From the NCBI GenBank assembly GCA_016931085.1, contig JAFGFO010000159.1:1-10374 (forward strand): a stretch of DNA of 10,374 bases, written 5' to 3'. The DNA is from Thermoflexales bacterium. GTDB lineage: Bacteria > Chloroflexota > Anaerolineae > Fen-1058. The notes under the pieces were generated by a model, which worked only from the letters and a program-made list of their open reading frames with translations, had not been told where the DNA came from and did no database searches. Positions 6,901 through 10,374 of this stretch are shown in pieces; within the stretch, counting starts at the first letter, position 1; each line of letters starts with the position of its first letter. The position numbers and the translations under genes were made by a program.

Positions 6901-8810
6901 ATCACTCCCAGTGTGTACAGATCCGTGCGCGCGTCGAGCACTTCGCCCAGGATTTGCTCCGGCGCCAGGTAGGCCGCCTCCAGGAAAAGCATGGGCGCTT
7001 CGAGCAAGTTGCGCCCCTCCTCCAAGCGTCCCAGGCCAAAGCCGTTCACCTTGACACCCTCGGGCACCAGGTAGATATTGCGCGGCTTGAGATTCCCGTG
7101 GACCACCCCCTGGCTGTGAGCGTATTCCAGGGCACGGCTGGCGTCCAACGCGACCCCCATGATATCATCGGCCGACAGGTGGACGCCGCCCTCCAGGTAT
7201 TGCTGGAGCGTGGGGCCTTCCACGAATTCCTCCACCACAAAGTAGTGCGCGCCTTCCTTGTCCCAGGCCAGGCTCTTGACGATATTAGGATGCTCCAGGT
7301 TCACCACCTGCTGCGCCTGGCGCATAAAGCGGTCAATCGTGCGCTGGCTGAGCCAGGGGGCCAGCACCTTGATAGCGACCGTGCGGGCAGTCTGGATGTC
7401 GGTCGCCTTGAGCACGTCAACCAGTCCCCCTGAGCCGATCTTGGTCTCGATTTGATAGCGGCCCTTGAAAACCTGGCCCGGCAGGCCCAAAACCTCGCGC
7501 GCTTGCACAGCCGCGCGGGCTACATCGACCGAGGGGTAAATCGAAAAGTAATCCTGGTAGCCGGCCAACTCGATCACGTGCCGGACCCTTGCGGAAGGGG
7601 CCGCCAGGACGGTGGGGACACCCTCGCGCCCGCGTTGCAGCGCGACGAGCGCCTTGAGGCTGGCCGTCGTCAGCATCTCCACCTGGGATAGATCGATGAT
7701 CGAGCTGGAGCCTTGCTTGGCCAGGGCATCCAACTGCCGCACCAGTTGATCCACTCCCCCCTCGTCAAAGACAGAGGCAGGGGTCAAAACGGCTGTCTCA
7801 CCGTCGGCGGCCAATTGCAAGCTCACGCTGCCTTGCGGCACCAGGTCCAGGGTCAGTCCCTCGTAGGCCACCAAGATCTTGCAAGCGGGACGGGTCGTGT
7901 CTTGCGCCTGGTAAGTCTGAGCCGTCGCCATGATCTTGAGCAAATCACTGTCAGAATAGGCCGGGTCGTGGTGAAACAGGATCAACTTGTCGACGCCGGC
8001 CGCCCGCGCCAGGTCTACACCCACCCAGGCCGAGCTGTGTCCCCAATCTTCTTTCTGATGCCAGGCCTCGCGCAGGGTATATTGGGCGTCAAAGACCAAC
8101 ACATTGGCCCCTTTGGCGAAATCAATGTGGGGCTTCAAGCTAGCCTCGTCCAGGTGCTTGTGTTCGATGTCACTGGCATATACGAACACGCCGTGCTGGT
8201 CTTCAAAGCGGTAACTATAGGCATCACCGGGATGGGGATTTCGAATCAAGTTGATGTGGACCGGGCCGATCGAGAGTGGCTGTCCCACCTTCAACACTAC
8301 GAAACCGATATCGGCCCGCATGAAACTGAGATCGTCTTGCACATACGACAGCGAGACCGGACAATTGAGCGGGTTCTGCTGGAGCTCGAAAGCCTTCTCG
8401 AGATCGTGAGGGCCATAGATGCGAATACGATTGCCGGGCACGTAGGCGGGCGGGAAGAAGGGGAATCCCTGGATATGATCCCAGTGGGGATGGCTGATGA
8501 ACACATGCAAGACGCCCTGGCCTCGCCCGCAAGGGCCTTGCATCAATTCCATACCCAATTCGCGCAGCCCCGACCCGGCATCGACAATCAAGATTTCGCT
8601 GCCGGCCCGGATTTCGACACAAGGCGTATTGCCGCCAGCTGTGCCGCGTACTAAGGGAGGCAGGCTGCCGACGTAGGCCCGCACAGCTTCGACGTCTTGG
8701 GGATCAATATCAGGCAAGCCCAAGATAGCCTGGCAGATTTTTTCTTCCACATACTCAGGTCTGAGGGGCGATGGGATGGAGCCACGTGCACCCCAGAACT
8801 TGATCCTCAC
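3975..8810 (-). CDS. Giant MBL fold-STAS-pseudokinase-STAND ATPase-TPR fusion protein
   Basis: This protein has 1611 residues from the GTG start. Domains in order: (1) a metallo-beta-lactamase-fold hydrolase, about 1-320, opening IKFWGARGSIPSP, with HPHWDH at 107-112, His193, Asp214 and FHHD near 280, so zinc ligands look complete; (2) a STAS domain, about 330-440 (DLSQVEMLTTASLKAL at 373-388); (3) a Hanks-type kinase fold, about 451-705, keeping the Gly loop, Lys481 and APE (616-618) but with alphaC Glu replaced by Gln498, HRD by HGN (571-573) and DFG by GFG (590-592), so it is probably catalytically dead; (4) a STAND/AAA_16-like ATPase from about 720, Walker A GEAGVGKT (751-758), Walker B LILDD (869/870), followed by a winged-helix-like region; (5) TPR repeats, about 1120-1540. 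It is the first gene of a tight operon with a SpoIIE-type phosphatase. GTG at 8808-8810 is preferred over an in-frame TTG at 8826-8828 because AGGAG precedes it by 8 nt and the protein then begins exactly at the family motif. It is probably a cytoplasmic signalling hub. Confidence 0.9.
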   Translation of the reverse strand: MRIKFWGARGSIPSPLRPEYVEEKICQAILGLPDIDPQDVEAVRAYVGSLPPLVRGTAGGNTPCVEIRAGSEILIVDAGSGLRELGMELMQGPCGRGQGVLHVFISHPHWDHIQGFPFFPPAYVPGNRIRIYGPHDLEKAFELQQNPLNCPVSLSYVQDDLSFMRADIGFVVLKVGQPLSIGPVHINLIRNPHPGDAYSYRFEDQHGVFVYASDIEHKHLDEASLKPHIDFAKGANVLVFDAQYTLREAWHQKEDWGHSSAWVGVDLARAAGVDKLILFHHDPAYSDSDLLKIMATAQTYQAQDTTRPACKILVAYEGLTLDLVPQGSVSLQLAADGETAVLTPASVFDEGGVDQLVRQLDALAKQGSSSIIDLSQVEMLTTASLKALVALQRGREGVPTVLAAPSARVRHVIELAGYQDYFSIYPSVDVARAAVQAREVLGLPGQVFKGRYQIETKIGSGGLVDVLKATDIQTARTVAIKVLAPWLSQRTIDRFMRQAQQVVNLEHPNIVKSLAWDKEGAHYFVVEEFVEGPTLQQYLEGGVHLSADDIMGVALDASRALEYAHSQGVVHGNLKPRNIYLVPEGVKVNGFGLGRLEEGRNLLEAPMLFLEAAYLAPEQILGEVLDARTDLYTLGVILYQLVTGHLPFEGADREMLLAHLNRTPRPPRDLNPRVSPPLEHLVLKLLEKNPNDRYTSAQQTRRISGGLVINTEDSRGKRRLPLIGREEPLFTLRTGWQEACAGRGRLVFISGEAGVGKTSLAQQAAEQNQPAVLLIGHCRQFTEASSLYYLFIQVLQAYFSTVPPELVDEQARQLLSDVAYFVPEVRQMLPDLPAPSGLEPEHEQLHMMSCLTQFIQRATQQRPWFLILDDLQWADPGSIEVLRYLAWHVPSMALMVVGIYRDLELERGHPLLALLNDLSSHPACHLVALERLDQLGVELMLVNLWQQPVPTALVQRIYRHTGGNPTYVEEVAKGLIDASQITVQDGQWRFPALEDLSLPRNVREVVARRIEYLSPDTRALLHQAAVLGPTFKLDDLREMSGWSERQILDCLDMALERELVEEMQGNGMLRFRHAEIHHVLYTDIGPLRRRILHRQAAEALERRAMPEPERIARELAYHFGEAGEFEMTAVYSIQAARQMQAAFANEVALGWYQRTLEVLDQLDPEQIPAFQPLRLSAQRGMGEVLTLLGRHGEALEHFATARILLETEMLPENHIKQLADLHRQIAFVYERRGEYDLALSWLDRGARYLEPGEPTPELAHIYTLYGTVYLHRGDHEAARTKLERALSLAKATGLRQVEADSLRTLGVAFWRLGRYAQAGVCYKQSLAINREMGSRQGESNVLNNLGIIALDQGDFSAATSYYKQALVIKQDIGDRQGERSLFHNLGLVSLRQGDYATARGHYEQALAISHEMADKYGQSTTLNDLGLAYHAVGDGQAALRYSQQALQIAQEIGALDAQGYALTNLGHALESLGQLAEAAEAYQQSVDILQNMGQAHLAIEPQAGLARVLMAQERLAQAQACVEEIVTFMEERPGTRALEGTDDPGEVYLTCYRVLQTVQDPRAPAILKTAYTLLQEQAAKIDDEELHRSFLQNVRSHREIVYAWQSDVSQD
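4414..5020 (-). repeat. 120-bp tandem periodicity encoding 40-residue TPR units
   Basis: The hexamer CCCAGG (plus-strand reading) recurs at exactly 120-bp spacing at 4414, 4534, 4654, 4774 and 4894. A sixth, diverged unit follows near 5014. Each unit encodes a 40-residue TPR of the form LxxLGxxxxxxGDxxxAxxxYxQALxIxxEMGDRQGE, the longer TPR type common in STAND and NB-ARC-like proteins. The visible DNA similarity between central units points to fairly recent internal duplication. The repeat lies wholly inside the coding sequence. Confidence 0.8.
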
Positions 8811-8845
8811 GTTTCCCTCTCCTGACAAGTAAAGCTTGACGACAT
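8807..8845 (-). CDS. Possible 12-codon leader peptide overlapping the giant gene start
   Basis: An ATG at 8843-8845 opens a 12-codon frame (MSSSFTCQERET). Its TGA (8807-8809) overlaps the GTG start (8808-8810) of the fusion gene as GTGA. GAGGAG lies 3 nt before the ATG, which is a short spacing. The frame sits between the TATACT promoter box and the main gene, so it would be in the mRNA leader. It could couple or tune translation of the fusion protein. It may also be chance, since the main gene has its own AGGAG. Confidence 0.3.
   Translation of the reverse strand: MSSSFTCQERET
8819..8823 (-). promoter_or_regulatory. Shine-Dalgarno deciding the GTG start of the fusion gene
   Basis: Minus-strand AGGAG (within TCAGGAGAGGG) lies 8 nt before GTG 8808-8810. 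With the alternative TTG start at 8826-8828 this purine tract would be coding and no comparable site lies upstream at the right distance. Confidence 0.7.
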
Positions 8846-8867
8846 AGGCTCCTCACAACTTGTTAAC

Positions 8868-8896
8868 AGTATACCTCGATTTAACAAATATGACTA
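8868..8896 (-). promoter_or_regulatory. Candidate promoter of the three-gene signalling operon
   Basis: On the minus strand a TATACT -10 box (8868-8873) is preceded at 17 bp by TAGTCA (8891-8896), a 4/6 match to TTGACA. The surroundings are AT-rich. Transcription would start near 8861, giving a leader of about 50 nt that includes the GTTAAC palindrome and the possible leader peptide. The -35 lies within the tail of the truncated upstream frame. Confidence 0.5.
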
Positions 8897-9030
8897 GCTC
8901 CCACGTACTCGTCCTTGGCGATCGCGCTGGCCAAATCCATTTTCTCGACCAGGCGTTCCAGGCCAGCCGCCTGACTGGCGTCGTCCCAGCGCGTCGCCCG
9001 CGCCGGGGCAAAGTAAACGGTGCTGCTCAT
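8881..9030 (-). pseudogene. Truncated DUF362-like gene remnant (49 codons)
   Basis: The frame has its own AAGGAG (9038-9043) and a TATAAT box upstream. The 49 encoded residues begin MSSTVYFAPARATRW, continue through GLERLVEKMDLASAIAKDEYV and end GASHIC. The start, spacing and pattern (VYF near residue 5, then LxRLxxKxxLxxxxxKDxxV) resemble the N-terminus of DUF362 proteins. That family normally continues with a VAIKxHFGE-type motif and a C-terminal 4Fe-4S ferredoxin-like region, about 300-370 aa in all. Here the resemblance stops abruptly at residue 43 in AT-rich sequence and the frame ends at TAA. I interpret this as the 5' remnant of a gene deleted when the downstream operon became its neighbour. 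The alternative is a genuine small protein. Family assignment rests on a short stretch recalled from memory. Confidence 0.55.
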
Positions 9031-9037
9031 TAGGCTT

Positions 9038-9078
9038 CTCCTTGTCAAATCAGCAAATCGCTCGATGATGCTATTATA
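9038..9078 (-). promoter_or_regulatory. -10 box and Shine-Dalgarno of the truncated DUF362-like frame
   Basis: Minus-strand TATAAT (9073-9078) and AAGGAG (9038-9043), the latter 7 nt before ATG 9028-9030, form an intact expression start for what is otherwise a broken gene. No convincing -35 is visible 16-18 bp upstream of the TATAAT. Confidence 0.55.
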
Positions 9079-9126
9079 CTGTACCCTGTCCAGATTGGAA
9101 AGCCCTTCAGCTCTTCGCCCTTCTGT

Positions 9127-9191
9127 GTAGGGGCGACTCCCTGCAAAGCGAGTGCCCAGGCCCCCTTCGGGGCACAGGGGTCTGCCCCTAC
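9127..9191. repeat. Imperfect palindromic intergenic element (copy 2)
   Basis: GTAGGGGCGACTCCCTG (9127-9143) pairs with CAGGGGTCTGCCCCTAC (9175-9191), with one indel and one mismatch. An inner pair GTGCCC/GGGCAC encloses a CCCTTCGGG centre. Outer ends and centre match the style of the copy at 600-691. It lies just past the 3' end of the methyltransferase gene, upstream of the DUF362-like remnant. Its position suggests a 3' mRNA structure or a miniature mobile palindrome. No flanking duplication was identified. Confidence 0.6.
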
Positions 9192-9207
9192 CAAGTGTTC
9201 TACTTGG
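9191..9207 (-). other. Small hairpin spanning the methyltransferase stop codon
   Basis: CCAAGT (9191-9196) and ACTTGG (9202-9207) form a 6-bp stem with a 5-nt loop around the TAG stop (9200-9202). It abuts the palindromic element. No U-tract follows, so a classic intrinsic terminator is not supported. Confidence 0.4.
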
Positions 9208-10216
9208 AGCGCAGCACGGCGATCTTGGTAGCATGGTTGAAGGGGGTTGGGTCGACGGGCAAACTGCCCAAACGGGTGCGCGGGTAGCCGGTGAAATCGG
9301 GCGGGACCGGCACGATCTCTTCAAAGGACAGGTAGCCCTCGGCGCACAGCGCCTCGAGCGTGCGCATATAGTCGGCGCCGCTGACGAACAAGGCGTTGTT
9401 GACCGCCACCAGCCGGCCGCCGTCCCGGACCAGTGGGCGGACCTTGTTGATCAACTGGCGGCTGTGGGCAACCATATCGACCCGGCCCTTGCCGGTGGCC
9501 GAAAAAAGGGGGGGGTCGAGGAAAACGCAGTCAAAACGCTCCCCGGCTCGCCTCAGATGGGCGGCCTCGACCCAAAAGTCGCCAGCGCGGAAATCGGCCT
9601 TGTCGATTGGCAAGCCGTTGAGCGTGTACGAGGTCTTGGCCACATTGAGGAAAGCGCGGTTCCGGTCGAGGTGCAACACACGGGAGGCGCCACCGGCGCG
9701 GGCCGCCACCCCCAGGCTGCCGGTATAGGCGAAGGTGTTCAGCACGGTCTGGCCGGCCAGGTGGGCTTGGGCCCAGGCGCGCAGGTGGCGCGTGTCCAGG
9801 TACAGGCCCGCGTCGCGGCTTATCAAAAAATCGAGCGCGTACCACACACTGCCCTGCGGGTCGCGCACGCGCCGGTCGAGCCCTCCATCTCCACATGGGG
9901 CGGCCACGACCGTCCCGCGCCTGGCCTGGAGCGTTTCCGCCTGGCGGGCCTTGAGGACGAGCGCGCGCGCCCAGGGCAGCCGCTCGAACAGGTAACCCTG
10001 GACAAGCTGGACCAGCTCGTGCGCCGCCTGCGGCGGATCGGCATAGTTGTGCAGCACGAGCGTGCGCCCATACAGATCGATCGCCAACTCCTCCCAGCCT
10101 TCGAGGAAACCGTTGAACAGGCGAAAGGCGGCCTGGTGCTGGTCGTCGAACAAAGCGGCGCGCGCCTCGACGGCGGCCGCGAGCAAAGACAGTTTAGGGT
10201 CATCTTGGACAAACAC
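9200..10216 (-). CDS. RlmI-like class I SAM-dependent RNA methyltransferase lacking a PUA domain
   Basis: This is a 338-residue protein of the COG1092/RlmI group, which methylates cytosine C5 in 23S rRNA using S-adenosylmethionine. The N-terminal part (about 20-145) shows the small domain typical of the group (FRLFNGFLEG, IDLYGRTLVLHNYA, DAGLYLDTRHLRAW). The Rossmann methyltransferase fold follows: motif I NTFAYTGSLGVAA at 160-172, acidic ribose-binding Asp184 (LHLDRN), and motif IV FLDPPLF with DPP at 234-236. E. coli RlmI is about 396 aa with an N-terminal PUA RNA-binding domain, which is absent here, so the exact RNA target is uncertain. The start is taken as GTG 10214-10216. It has no strong Shine-Dalgarno, so the start is tentative, although a good promoter lies about 36 nt upstream. 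The gene appears monocistronic. Confidence 0.85.
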   Translation of the reverse strand: MFVQDDPKLSLLAAAVEARAALFDDQHQAAFRLFNGFLEGWEELAIDLYGRTLVLHNYADPPQAAHELVQLVQGYLFERLPWARALVLKARQAETLQARRGTVVAAPCGDGGLDRRVRDPQGSVWYALDFLISRDAGLYLDTRHLRAWAQAHLAGQTVLNTFAYTGSLGVAARAGGASRVLHLDRNRAFLNVAKTSYTLNGLPIDKADFRAGDFWVEAAHLRRAGERFDCVFLDPPLFSATGKGRVDMVAHSRQLINKVRPLVRDGGRLVAVNNALFVSGADYMRTLEALCAEGYLSFEEIVPVPPDFTGYPRTRLGSLPVDPTPFNHATKIAVLRSK

Positions 10217-10251
10217 GGATTTGCTTTTACGATTTACAACGATACAGGAAC

Positions 10252-10280
10252 ATTATAATCGGCAATCGATCCGCGTGCAA
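10252..10280 (-). promoter_or_regulatory. Sigma70-like promoter of the methyltransferase gene
   Basis: Minus-strand TTGCAC (10275-10280), a 17-bp spacer and a perfect TATAAT (10252-10257). The predicted start of transcription near 10245 gives a leader of about 30 nt before the GTG at 10216. Confidence 0.6.
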
Positions 10281-10295
10281 GCAGAGATGCGAGCG

Positions 10296-10322
10296 TTTCA
10301 CGCTGGGGACTAATTTCACGCT
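10296..10322. repeat. 9-bp direct repeat upstream of the methyltransferase promoter
   Basis: TTTCACGCT occurs at 10296-10304 and 10314-10322, with 18-bp start-to-start spacing (nearly two helical turns). It lies about 15 bp upstream of the -35. It could be an activator site or coincidence; the second copy overlaps the possible stop codon of the upstream gene. Confidence 0.3.
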
Positions 10323-10374
10323 TTGGAGTTGAGGCTTTCGCCCTTGGCGCGCAGAGCGAGCCGGAGAAACCGCC
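10316..10374 (-). CDS. Possible C-terminal tail of an upstream gene, cut by the window edge
   Basis: One minus-strand frame reads RFLRLALRAKGESLNSKA and stops at TGA (10316-10318). Its codons are mostly GC-ending and the composition resembles a genuine helical C-terminus. The other two minus-strand frames stay open further but run into AT-rich promoter sequence. No family can be assigned from 18 residues. Confidence 0.3.
   Translation of the reverse strand, partial: RFLRLALRAKGESLNSKA

Noticed and set aside
6690..7460. Active Hanks-type serine/threonine kinase
   Set aside because: The overall fold is clear, but alphaC Glu, HRD Asp and DFG Asp are all substituted, so annotating catalytic activity would be misleading.
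7713..8654. Long open frame (313 codons) on the plus strand opposite the MBL domain
   Set aside because: It mirrors the minus-strand codon pattern of a clearly conserved gene, has no recognisable motif and no ribosome binding site. Other long plus-strand frames (2790-3785, 3969-4907, 9152-10258) are rejected for the same reason.
8811..8828. TTG at 8826-8828 as start of the giant protein
   Set aside because: Its six extra codons overlap the best Shine-Dalgarno, and the conserved N-terminal motif begins right after the GTG at 8810.
9031..9324. N-terminal extension of the DUF362-like frame to a start at 9324
   Set aside because: The extension runs through the palindromic element and the end of the methyltransferase gene. 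The ATG at 9030 has a strong Shine-Dalgarno and begins at the family-like sequence.

Overview
The window looks like chromosomal DNA of a GC-rich bacterium. Very large multidomain signalling proteins (MBL, STAS, kinase-like, STAND ATPase, TPR) and GTAGGGGC-type palindromic elements between genes suggest a Chloroflexota (Anaerolineae/Caldilinea-like) genome. That assignment is inferred from gene style and was not tested. All credible genes lie on the minus strand, so the window is best read from high to low coordinates.

Right end (10374 to 9030). A possible C-terminal tail of an upstream gene is followed by a good sigma70-like promoter and a complete RlmI-type (COG1092) SAM-dependent RNA methyltransferase lacking the usual N-terminal PUA domain. 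After its stop come a small hairpin and a 65-bp imperfect palindromic element (9127-9191). Next is a short frame with its own ribosome binding site and a TATAAT box. Its 43 N-terminal residues resemble the start of DUF362 (ferredoxin-like) proteins, but it stops after 49 codons. I read it as a truncated remnant.

Centre (8873 to 688). A three-gene operon begins with a TATACT promoter box next to that remnant. Gene 1 (3975-8810, about 1611 aa) joins a metallo-beta-lactamase-fold hydrolase, a STAS (anti-sigma-antagonist-like) domain, a Hanks-type kinase fold, a STAND-type ATPase and a long array of 40-residue TPRs. The kinase fold has lost the alphaC Glu, the HRD Asp and the DFG Asp, so it is predicted to be a pseudokinase. 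Gene 2 (2013-3968) starts 6 nt later and encodes a six-TM, coiled-coil, GAF, SpoIIE/RsbU-type PP2C phosphatase with intact metal ligands. Gene 3 (688-2016) overlaps gene 2 by ATGA and encodes a membrane-anchored HExxH metallopeptidase. The architecture suggests an unusual partner-switching or stress-signalling system. In it, an active phosphatase is paired with a STAS domain that is covalently fused to a kinase-dead scaffold and to a nucleotide-driven STAND/TPR sensor, with a membrane protease as possible output. No RsbW-like GHKL kinase or sigma factor is present in the window.

Left end (691 to 1). A second palindromic element supplies the stop codon of gene 3. Two inverted repeats, including a perfect 14-bp pair around a 30-nt loop, then lie in the leader of a malic enzyme gene. 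That gene has a strong Shine-Dalgarno sequence and runs off the left edge of the window after 155 codons.
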